Positions 1 through 5,742 of a stretch of DNA of 10,026 nt are shown in pieces. The stretch comes from CAIOGI01 sp964561875 (GTDB lineage: Bacteria; Patescibacteriota; Minisyncoccia; Phycocordibacterales; PALSA-1337), in contig CAZLQL010000016.1 in the NCBI GenBank assembly GCA_964561875.1, forward strand, positions 1 through 10,026, written 5' to 3'. Under the pieces are notes generated by a model. It was given only the letters and a program-made list of their open reading frames with translations, searched no databases and had not been told where the DNA came from. The position numbers were made by a program, and so were the translations under genes. Positions within the stretch are counted from its first letter, which is position 1; every line of letters starts with the position of its first letter.

Positions 1-322
1 CGGAGGAGTTTATTAAGGTCAGCTAGGCGCGAATGGAAACCGTGCCGATAGTGTAATGGCAGAAGCTGGCTTGACTGTAAGACGTACTTGTCGAACAGAT
101 GCGAAAGCAGAACATAGTGAACCGACCTTACGCATTAGATGCGGGGGAAGATTATCGGACAAAAGCTACTCTAGGGATAACAGGCTGGTTGCGCCTAAGC
201 GTTCCTAGCGACGGCGCAGTTCGGCACCTCGATGTCGGCTCAACTTATCCTGGAGGTGGAGAAGCTTCCAAGGGTTTGGCTGTTCGCCAATTAAAAAGTT
301 ACGCGAGCTGGGTTCAGACCGT

Positions 323-574
323 TCAGTAGTAATATCGAGTAAGAATTTGTTTTAAGAAATGCCTCTCGCAGGCCACGAAGGTGGCCGAGAGGAGCAAGTT
401 TTCAGCAGAAAACTATGCGTGCATTCCGTAAATAAATTCTTACTAGATAGACTCTTGAGCAGTCTGAATCACTTCGAATATATGTTATACAAAAGATAAA
501 AAATTTTTCGTTTAAAAAATTATAAATTTCAAGAATTTATAATATAAAAGATAAGAATTGATCAATCAAACACG
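323..574 (+). other. structured P1-loop insertion of the group I intron
   Basis: These 252 nt separate the 5' splice site from the internal guide, where most group I introns have only a few loop bases. The segment folds strongly. An 11-bp perfect stem (338-348 with 434-444) closes a multibranch region. Inside it are a GC-rich hairpin (CCTCTC 362-367/GAGAGG 387-392 stacked on GGCCAC 371-376/GTGGCC 381-386 with a GAAG loop), a hairpin AGTTTTC 397-403/GAAAACT 408-414, and a short AATG 358-361/CATT 422-425 helix. Outside it are AGACT 449-453/AGTCT 461-465 and a 10-bp AT hairpin 519-528/534-543. No reading frame of useful length crosses it. Function is unknown; it could simply bring the splice site and guide together, or be a remnant of a mobile element. 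Confidence 0.75.
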
Positions 575-761
575 GCGGTCCTCTATAGCAATATAGATGT
601 GATCAAGTTAACTAGTATCGGTAAAGTCCATTATATGGATAATACCGAGGGAATTTACAAAAGGTAAAGCCTGTAGAGACTAAACGTTAACACTCCATAT
701 TTGCGAAAGTAAATAGGGAATAAGCTATAGTCCATTGCAACGAGTAATCGTTGAAAACAAG
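323..761 (+). ncRNA. group I self-splicing intron in 23S rRNA (E. coli site 2593)
   Basis: This 439-nt insert breaks a conserved 23S segment. The 5' exon ends in U322 and the intron ends in G761, the expected group I boundary bases. The internal guide GCGGTC (575-580) pairs with exon GACCGT (317-322) and puts G575 opposite U322 (P1). The preceding CACG (571-574) pairs with 3' exon CGTG (762-765) as P10. Other helices: P2 582-587/592-597 with a GCAA loop; P3 GTTAAC 607-612/686-691; P4 619-623/643-647; P5 627-630/636-639; P6 with TTTAC 654-658/GTAAA 664-668; P7 GACT 678-681/AGTC 729-732, with an S element close to the classic AAGATATAGTCC; P8 695-717; P9 CAACGA 738-743/TCGTTG 748-753. There is no endonuclease ORF, so it is probably immobile on its own. 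Splicing is inferred from structure. The subgroup is not assigned. Confidence 0.93.
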
Positions 762-1054
762 CGTGAGACAGGTTGGTCTCCTATCTACTGTGGGCGTTGA
801 TTCTTGAGGGGATTTGACTCTAGTACGAGAGGACCGAGTTGAACTGACCTCTGGTCTGACTGCTGTCCTGCCAAGGGCAACGCAGTGTAGCTATGTCGGG
901 AACGGATAAATTCTGAAAGCATCTAAGAATGAAGCCGTCCCCAAGATTAGGAATCGTTTGAGACCCGTAAGAGATGATTACGTTGATAGGCTTTAGGTGT
1001 AAGCACAGTAATGTGTTCAGCCGAGAAGTACTAATCCGTCGATCTCATTAGGGA

Positions 1055-1219
1055 ATTTGAGGGCCACAATTATTTGTTTACATACCTTATTAAAATTTGA
1101 AGATTCAAATGTGGAAATACTTTTTTGGTTTTATTTGGTAATACGACCATTTAAAAGTATATTTTACAAAATTTTATAAACTTTTTATAAAATTTATGGA
1201 TATTTCTAAACTTGGTTTA
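1055..1219 (+). other. 23S-tRNA transcribed spacer, structured, no gene
   Basis: This AT-rich spacer has no credible ORF. It holds three inverted repeats visible by eye: ATTTGAAGATTCAAATGT (1095-1112), which is nearly self-complementary and also pairs with 1332-1349 beyond the tRNA; ATACTTTT (1117-1124) with AAAAGTAT (1153-1160); and AAATTTTATA (1169-1178) with TATAAAATTT (1186-1195). They probably guide rRNA/tRNA processing. No promoter was identified, so the tRNA and 5S are expected to come from the same transcript as 23S. Confidence 0.6.
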
Positions 1220-1349
1220 GCTAGAGTAGCTCAGTCTGGCAGAGCGACACTTTAACAGGGTGTAAGGTCGTGGGTTCAAATCCTACCTCTAGCTCCAAGT
1301 TTAAACTAGTGGCAAATATGCATACTAGTCTACATTTGAGTCTTCAAAT
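1095..1349 (+). repeat. nested inverted repeats enclosing the tRNA
   Basis: The outer arms are 1095-1112 (ATTTGAAGATTCAAATGT) and 1332-1349 (ACATTTGAGTCTTCAAAT). They are complementary over 18 positions with a single G-U pair (1104/1340). The inner arms TAAACTTGG (1207-1215) and CCAAGTTTA (1295-1303) are perfectly complementary and extend the tRNA acceptor stem; the tRNA CCA lies inside the 3' inner arm. A likely role is processing of the tRNA out of the 23S-5S spacer, the outer helix being of a kind RNase III could cut. Each outer arm can also fold on itself, so the long-range helix is an inference. Confidence 0.6.
1220..1297 (+). tRNA. tRNA, anticodon AAC by fold (Val-like, atypical)
   Basis: A full cloverleaf is present. 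The acceptor GCTAGAG (1220-1226) pairs perfectly with CTCTAGC (1287-1293). The D-stem is GCTC/GAGC with the GG pair in its loop, the anticodon stem is ACACT/GGTGT (one U-G), the loop TTAACAG occupies 1252-1258, the T-stem is GTGGG/CCTAC, and the T-loop is TTCAAAT. CCA is encoded at 1295-1297. Positions 34-36 read AAC (1254-1256), which would decode GUU valine. Three things are odd: an A at position 34, rare in bacteria outside tRNA-Arg(ACG); U at discriminator position 73, where valine tRNAs normally carry A; and a six-base variable loop. The gene is certain, the amino-acid identity is not. It sits between 23S and 5S and is presumably co-transcribed with them. Confidence 0.85.
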
Positions 1350-1366
1350 AGAATTGAACATTATAT

Positions 1367-1475
1367 TCTGGTGATTCGGCGCTATGGAAACACCCGTTCC
1401 CATTCCGAACACGGAAGTGAAACGTAGTTGCGGCGATGATAGTCCTTTTAGGGCAAAAGTAGCTAGTCGCCAGTA
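1367..1475 (+). rRNA. rrf: 5S ribosomal RNA
   Basis: The closing helix is formed by CTGGTGA (1368-1374) and TCGCCAG (1467-1473), with one wobble. Between them lies the conserved CCCGTTCCCATTCCGAAC-type loop B/C segment (about 1394-1411), followed by CGGAAGTGAAACG and a short 3' arm. The length of about 109 nt is a little under the usual 115-120. It follows the spacer tRNA by about 70 nt, giving the order 23S-tRNA-5S. The ends are set by the helix and may be off by two or three bases. Confidence 0.93.
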
Positions 1476-1517
1476 TAGAGTGTTTAATCTAACTATGATA
1501 CAATTTTAGTATAAGTG

Positions 1518-1533
1518 GTTACAATATTGTAAC
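1518..1533. promoter_or_regulatory. 16-bp perfect palindrome, candidate operator
   Basis: GTTACAATATTGTAAC is a perfect dyad that directly abuts the TATAAT at 1534-1539, so it occupies the spacer between the -35 and -10 positions of the candidate promoter for the 1552 gene. That placement suits a repressor or spacer-twisting regulator. There is no T-run after it, so it is not a typical intrinsic terminator of the rRNA operon. The bound protein is unknown. Confidence 0.4.
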
Positions 1534-1539
1534 TATAAT
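1534..1539 (+). promoter_or_regulatory. candidate -10 box (TATAAT) for the 1552 operon
   Basis: A perfect TATAAT ends 12 nt before the ATG at 1552, so transcription would start about 5-7 nt upstream of the start codon, giving an almost leaderless mRNA. No good -35 hexamer is seen 16-18 nt upstream; that space holds the palindrome. AT-rich sequence yields TATAAT by chance, so confidence is moderate. Confidence 0.45.
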
Positions 1540-1551
1540 TAAACTAAAAAA

Positions 1552-2571
1552 ATGGAAACTAAAAAAATGCCAGATATTTACGAATTATTAAAAAGATCAT
1601 TTGATATATATAAAAATAATATAAGATCTATTCTATTGTTGGGTTTTATACCATTTTTATTTTTTACCACAAACAATCTGGTTAATATATTTAAGAACGA
1701 TACTTACAGCAATTCTTTTGCAGTAATTATTTTTATAGTTTTTATGGTTTTGAGTTCAATTGTTATGATAATAAGCAAACCTGCTTTTATATATGCTTTA
1801 AAAGATTTGCATGACAATAATAAGATGGATGTAGAATCAGCATACAAAAAAGCTATAAACAACTTTTGGCAAATATTGTGGATTACAATACTTTCTGGAT
1901 TGGTAATGGTGAGTGGTATGTCGTTATTAGTTATACCAGGTATAGCCCTATCAGGATATTTAGTTTTCTCTTTTTTCTTTCTAGTGTCAGATAATGATAA
2001 GGGGCTAAATTCATTGGCAAAAAGTTTTTATTATGTAAGAGGTAACTGGGTTAATGTTTTTTCAAGAATATTTGTTTTGGGAATAATATTCTTTTTAGTT
2101 TATGCATTATTCTTTTTAGCACTCTCAGCTATTGTATTATTTACCAACGTACTATTGGGAATAAATACATCTTTGTTTGGTTATGTTGATGGTAATCTAG
2201 TATCACTCATACCATCATGGTTTAAAGAGTTGTATTCAATATTTACAAATATAATCACTTACATGTTAGCGGTACCAATAAGTATGATATTGTCCTATGA
2301 GATATTTAAGTTCTTAATATCAAATAAACCAAAACCTACAGAGTCAGATCTTGCAACTCCAAGGAAATGGTTTGTTGGTTTGTCTATTTCTGGTGCAATT
2401 ATACCTATAATACTCGTTGCACTTATTGGTTTGTTAATGTTAGTACTTTCTGTTACGGGTAAAATTAGTCTTAGGAAAAATACAAATGTTGATTTTTACA
2501 ACAATAGGATGATGAATCATAGAATGATGAATAGTGAAGGTTTTGGTGGTATGTACTATACAAATAAATAA
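1552..2571 (+). CDS. polytopic membrane protein of unknown function
   Basis: This 339-residue protein has about six or seven hydrophobic helices (roughly residues 24-42, 56-80, 107-132, 133-147, 170-200, 231-252 and 277-302). The first 40 residues, with an amphipathic YELLKRSFDIYKNN-type start before the first helix, and the PGIALSGYLVFSFFF segment (129-143) resemble bacterial YciC/glycerophosphodiester-phosphodiesterase-type membrane domain proteins common in Patescibacteria; that is a family impression only. The C-terminus after residue 305 is polar and rich in Met, Asn and Gly, with a repeated RMMN. There is no Shine-Dalgarno; an in-frame ATG at 1567 is an alternative start. It is first in a run with the Cys-motif protein and rodA, and its TAA directly abuts the next ATG, implying translational coupling. 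Function is unknown. Confidence 0.85.
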   Translation: METKKMPDIYELLKRSFDIYKNNIRSILLLGFIPFLFFTTNNLVNIFKNDTYSNSFAVIIFIVFMVLSSIVMIISKPAFIYALKDLHDNNKMDVESAYKKAINNFWQILWITILSGLVMVSGMSLLVIPGIALSGYLVFSFFFLVSDNDKGLNSLAKSFYYVRGNWVNVFSRIFVLGIIFFLVYALFFLALSAIVLFTNVLLGINTSLFGYVDGNLVSLIPSWFKELYSIFTNIITYMLAVPISMILSYEIFKFLISNKPKPTESDLATPRKWFVGLSISGAIIPIILVALIGLLMLVLSVTGKISLRKNTNVDFYNNRMMNHRMMNSEGFGGMYYTNK

Positions 2572-3351
2572 ATGTCATCTTGGTCTACTAGAAGAAAAAC
2601 TACATATGCATTATTAACTATATTCGCACTTTTTGTTTTAATAGTGATACCTTTGTTTCTTTGGTTATACAAACCACCAACATGTAATGATGGTATAAGA
2701 AATGGTGATGAGGGAGGTGTGGATTGTGGTGGTTCATGTATAAAGTTATGTCAAAGTGCTTTCATACCATTAAGAGCAACTTGGGGTGGTGCAAAGTTTG
2801 AAAAGGTTTCAAAAGGTTTATATAACCTTTCAACTTATATAGAAAATAATAATATTTATGGTGCTGCTGAAAAAGTACCATATAAGATAACTTTGTATGA
2901 TTCTTCTGGATTAATGATTACAGAAAAAAGAGGAAATATAGATATTCCACCACATAGAAATATAATAGTTTTTGAAAATGCTGTTAATACAAGAGAAAGA
3001 ACACCTGTAAAGGCAACATTTGAATTTCTTTCACCACCAGAATGGTTCAAATCTCATGATGTGTTGAATAATCTTGCGATAACAAATAAAGAATATAGTG
3101 AGCTAGACAATTCATCTATTTTAAATGTTACATTGGAAAACAAAGGTCTAATACCATATGAAAATATCACAGTTTATTCTGTTCTGTATGATTCAGAAAA
3201 TAATGCTATAGGATTTTCAAAAACTGTAGTAGACGAGATTTTACCAAAGAGCAAACAAAATATTTCTTTTACATGGCCATTTGATAGACAGGGCAGAGTG
3301 GTTTCTATCGAAGTTCTACCTTCGGTAAAATCACCTCACGATGACCTATAA
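2572..3351 (+). CDS. single-pass exported protein with DGxxNGDExGxDCGGxC motif
   Basis: The protein has 259 residues. A basic N-terminus (RRK at 7-9) precedes one strong membrane helix (about 12-33), so the rest should lie outside the membrane. Immediately after is a cysteine cluster, C38, C52, C56 and C60, within a CNDGIRNGDEGG...DCGGSC motif. This acidic, Gly/Asn-rich four-Cys element is known from many bacterial surface proteins; two disulfides or metal binding are plausible. Residues 65-255 look like beta-rich, Ig-like repeats, the second containing LNVTLENKG (184-192) of the kind seen in CARDB-type domains. The start is fixed by the upstream TAA at 2569-2571; there is no Shine-Dalgarno. 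It overlaps rodA by 11 nt and probably belongs to the same transcript. No enzyme motif is visible; a structural or adhesive envelope role is inferred. Confidence 0.85.
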   Translation: MSSWSTRRKTTYALLTIFALFVLIVIPLFLWLYKPPTCNDGIRNGDEGGVDCGGSCIKLCQSAFIPLRATWGGAKFEKVSKGLYNLSTYIENNNIYGAAEKVPYKITLYDSSGLMITEKRGNIDIPPHRNIIVFENAVNTRERTPVKATFEFLSPPEWFKSHDVLNNLAITNKEYSELDNSSILNVTLENKGLIPYENITVYSVLYDSENNAIGFSKTVVDEILPKSKQNISFTWPFDRQGRVVSIEVLPSVKSPHDDL

Positions 3352-4516
3352 TATTAAGAAATTAATTTCAAAATTGTTTGGAGGATATAAAGTTGGAGAA
3401 AATGAATATTCTTCAGGCATTGATTGGATAATGTTTTTATCCACATTACCCATATTGGGTGCTGGTCTTTTGGTAATGAATTCATTTACGGGCGACAGTC
3501 ACTTTTTTGAAAGACAAATGATCTGGATCTCGCTTTCAATAGGTCTATTTTTTCTTTTAAGTTTTTTTGATTTTAGATTTTTAAGGAGTAGTAAAATTAC
3601 CATTATATTGTTTTCAATATCTTGTATATTTTTGCTTTTACTTTTTGTTATAGGTCAGGTATCTCATGGAGCGTTAAGTTGGTTTAGGTTCGGTTCGTTT
3701 TCTTTTCAACCAGCAGATCCCTCAAAATTGGTACTAATCATTTTGCTTGCAAAATACTTTTCAAAGAGACATATCGAAATAGCAAATTTTAAACATATAT
3801 TTATTTCAGGGATATATGCTTTTATACTGTTTGCTCTTATTTTAGTTCAACCAGATTTCGGTTCAGCAATAATAATATTTTTAATATGGTTTGGAATGAT
3901 TTTGGTCTCAGGAATATCAAAAAAACATTTACTCGCAATATTTTTGACAGGAGCTTTGACATTTTGTTTATTGTGGTTTTTTGGGTTCAAAGAATACCAA
4001 AAAGTACGTATTATGAACTTCATACATCCCTTAACTGATATTCATAATACTGGTTATAACTCTTACCAGTCAGCAATTGCTGTAGGTTCTGGTGAATTGT
4101 ATGGTAAGGGTGTTGGATATGGTACACAGTCTAGATTGAAGTTTCTTCCAGAATACCAGACTGACTTTGTTTTTGCTGCTTTTGCTGAAGAATGGGGATT
4201 CTTAGGTGTAGCAATATTGTTTATCTTATACGGGACTATACTCTATAGAGTTATATCTATATCACTTACTGGAGCAAGTAATTTTGAAATGTTATTTGGG
4301 GCAGGTGTTGCGGTATTTTTAATAGCTCACTTTTTTATAAATGTTGGTATGAATATGCAGTTGCTACCTGTAACAGGTCAAACGCTTCCATTTATGAGTT
4401 ATGGTGGTACACATCTTCTTACTGAATTTGCTGGACTAGGTATACTAAATGGAATGAGAAAATATAGAAGAACAGCACACAGAGATGTTATGTCGGATGA
4501 ATTTATTGGTTCTTAG
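3341..4516 (+). CDS. rodA: RodA, SEDS-family peptidoglycan glycosyltransferase
   Basis: RodA polymerises lipid II into glycan strands during lateral wall growth, normally with a class B penicillin-binding protein. The 391 residues form about ten membrane helices. Family motifs in order are FQPADPSK (122-129), QPDFGSA (170-176), GYNSYQSAIAVGSGELYGKG (238-257), GTQSRLKFLPE (261-271), and TGQTLPFMSYGG (345-356). The catalytic Asp of the family corresponds to D275 in TDFVFA. GTQS and KG in the central loop favour RodA over FtsW, whose equivalent is usually SxQK. The start overlaps the preceding gene by 11 nt, with no Shine-Dalgarno. The stop TAG overlaps the end of the convergent glycosyltransferase by 14 nt. 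No PBP2, MreB or MreC gene lies in this window. The family is secure; the RodA rather than FtsW call is likely. Confidence 0.93.
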   Translation: MTYNIKKLISKLFGGYKVGENEYSSGIDWIMFLSTLPILGAGLLVMNSFTGDSHFFERQMIWISLSIGLFFLLSFFDFRFLRSSKITIILFSISCIFLLLLFVIGQVSHGALSWFRFGSFSFQPADPSKLVLIILLAKYFSKRHIEIANFKHIFISGIYAFILFALILVQPDFGSAIIIFLIWFGMILVSGISKKHLLAIFLTGALTFCLLWFFGFKEYQKVRIMNFIHPLTDIHNTGYNSYQSAIAVGSGELYGKGVGYGTQSRLKFLPEYQTDFVFAAFAEEWGFLGVAILFILYGTILYRVISISLTGASNFEMLFGAGVAVFLIAHFFINVGMNMQLLPVTGQTLPFMSYGGTHLLTEFAGLGILNGMRKYRRTAHRDVMSDEFIGS

Positions 4517-5657
4517 GTTTGTATGCTTCACTGAAAAGTTTATCTATACCCTCAAGCATTTTTACTGAAGAGAACTTATTTGATACCTGTTCCTTTAGGT
4601 TTTTACCATATCGCTTTATGTCTTTTGGATGCTCTAACATGAAAGATATTGCATGAGTCAAATCTCTTGTATTTTTTGGTTGAATTAAAATGCCTGTTTT
4701 CATATCTTCTATTATGTCTGGTATACCACCAACCGTCGTAGATATTACTGGAAGGGAAGCCATTCCCGCTTCAAGTAGTGCGTATGGCAAACCTTCTTTT
4801 ATTGAAGGAAATACAAATATATCCAATGCTTTTAGATATTCATTTGCGTGATCTATGTATCCAATTAAGAAAAAGTTTTTTTCAAGACCACTTCTTTTTA
4901 TATGTTCTGTAAGAGACTCTCTTTGTTCACCCTCACCGATAACTAGCATTATTGCATCCTTATGTTTCTTTACTACACTTTCCATGGATTCAACTAGATA
5001 ATTTATTCCTTTATTTTTATGCAATTCAGATATTGTTCCCATAACCACTTTCTTTTTAAATAGCGATAAATCCATACTAACCTTTTTTGATAGAAGTTGT
5101 TTCGCACCATCTACAGACATAAATACTGGAGTCTCAATACCTATTGGTATAAGCAGTATCTTATTTCTAATTAGAGGGAAATACATAGATTGTGCATAGT
5201 CGTGTTCGCTTATCACTATAGTTTTGTGACATAGTATTGTTGTTATCCAAGAGAAAAATAATATTAAAGATTTTTCGAAAATAGATCTATCTTCATTAAA
5301 AGACCAGCCGTGTATTGTCTGTACTACCATATCTATTCCCAGTAATCTTCCAGCCAATGCACCTAGTCCCGCAGCTTTTGGGCTATGTAGATGTAGAATA
5401 TCAGGTTTTTCTTTTCTGATTATTCCAAATATCTTCCAAAATGATTTTATCTCATCTGTAACTTTTATATTTCTACCCAAACTGTCTATGCTTAATGTTT
5501 GTACATTAGCTTCAACTAATCTGTCTTTTAATATTCCGTTACCACCTAGGGCTACAGTTACTTCATAACCCTTTTTCTTTAGATATGAGGACACATCATA
5601 AACGTGTCTTTGTGCTCCACCCCAATTCGATTTGGTTATTAGCTCGACTACTTTCAT
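4503..5657 (-). CDS. GT4-family glycosyltransferase
   Basis: This 384-residue retaining GT-B transferase uses a nucleotide sugar to extend a lipid-linked or surface glycan. The N-terminal Rossmann domain begins MKVVELITKSNWGGAQRHV, whose GGAQ loop (13-16) is typical for the acceptor side, and contains HLHSPKA (89-95) and HGWSF (116-120). The C-terminal domain, from about residue 200, has the donor-site elements: NKG (215-217), GEGEQR (241-246), and the signature EGLPYALLE (288-296), in which E288 and E296 form the E-x7-E pair, followed by GGIPDII (310-316). There is no membrane helix or signal peptide, so it is cytoplasmic or peripheral. It is divergent from the sugar-phosphate transferase at 5743, which suggests one glycan pathway. 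Donor and acceptor sugars cannot be told from sequence. The first ATG fits the family start. Confidence 0.93.
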   Translation of the reverse strand: MKVVELITKSNWGGAQRHVYDVSSYLKKKGYEVTVALGGNGILKDRLVEANVQTLSIDSLGRNIKVTDEIKSFWKIFGIIRKEKPDILHLHSPKAAGLGALAGRLLGIDMVVQTIHGWSFNEDRSIFEKSLILFFSWITTILCHKTIVISEHDYAQSMYFPLIRNKILLIPIGIETPVFMSVDGAKQLLSKKVSMDLSLFKKKVVMGTISELHKNKGINYLVESMESVVKKHKDAIMLVIGEGEQRESLTEHIKRSGLEKNFFLIGYIDHANEYLKALDIFVFPSIKEGLPYALLEAGMASLPVISTTVGGIPDIIEDMKTGILIQPKNTRDLTHAISFMLEHPKDIKRYGKNLKEQVSNKFSSVKMLEGIDKLFSEAYKPKNQ

Positions 5658-5710
5658 ACTATAAAAGTACCATTTTTGACCATTTTATGGTAGTATCCGG
5701 CCTATAACCT

Positions 5711-5733
5711 TTATTGTATAGAAACAATATAAT
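5711..5733 (+). promoter_or_regulatory. candidate promoter of the sugar-phosphate transferase
   Basis: A TATAAT box (5728-5733) ends 9 nt before the ATG at 5743, so transcription would start at or next to the start codon and the mRNA would be leaderless. TTATTGT lies at 5711-5717, nine bases upstream of ATATAAT, an arrangement repeated exactly before secD. No canonical -35 hexamer lies 17 nt upstream. ATTGT (5713-5717) and ACAAT (5724-5728) form a short inverted repeat overlapping the box. Confidence 0.5.
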
Positions 5734-5742
5734 AATCAATAT

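Larger units (their letters stand above)
1..1054 (+). rRNA. rrl: 23S ribosomal RNA, 3' part, interrupted by a group I intron
   Basis: The large-subunit rRNA is cut by the window edge; its first base here matches about E. coli C2275. Exon 1 is 1-322 and exon 2 is 762 to about 1054. Exon 1 contains the peptidyl-transferase stretch GGGATAACAGGCTGG (174-188) and the GCGAGCTGGGTTCAGACC region. Exon 2 opens with CGTGAGACAG, which carries the A2602 equivalent, and holds the sarcin-ricin loop AGTACGAGAGGACC (822-835). Exon 1 spans almost exactly the E. coli distance from 2275 to 2593, so no other insert is present there. The intron falls in helix 93, between the equivalents of U2585 and A2602, so unspliced RNA could not form a normal catalytic centre. 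The 3' end is estimated by alignment to the E. coli terminus and could be off by about 10 nt, because the 5' partner of the closing helix lies outside the window. Confidence 0.95.

Noticed and set aside
99..329. Open reading frame of 76 codons on the + strand
   Set aside because: It lies wholly on conserved 23S rRNA exon 1 and the first bases of the intron.
323..574. Homing endonuclease gene or its remnant in the intron
   Set aside because: No frame gives a useful length and no LAGLIDADG, GIY-YIG or His-Cys motif was seen; strong base-pairing fits structured RNA better.
1518..1533. Palindrome as an intrinsic terminator for the rRNA operon
   Set aside because: The stem is AT-rich and no T-run follows; an operator reading fits better.
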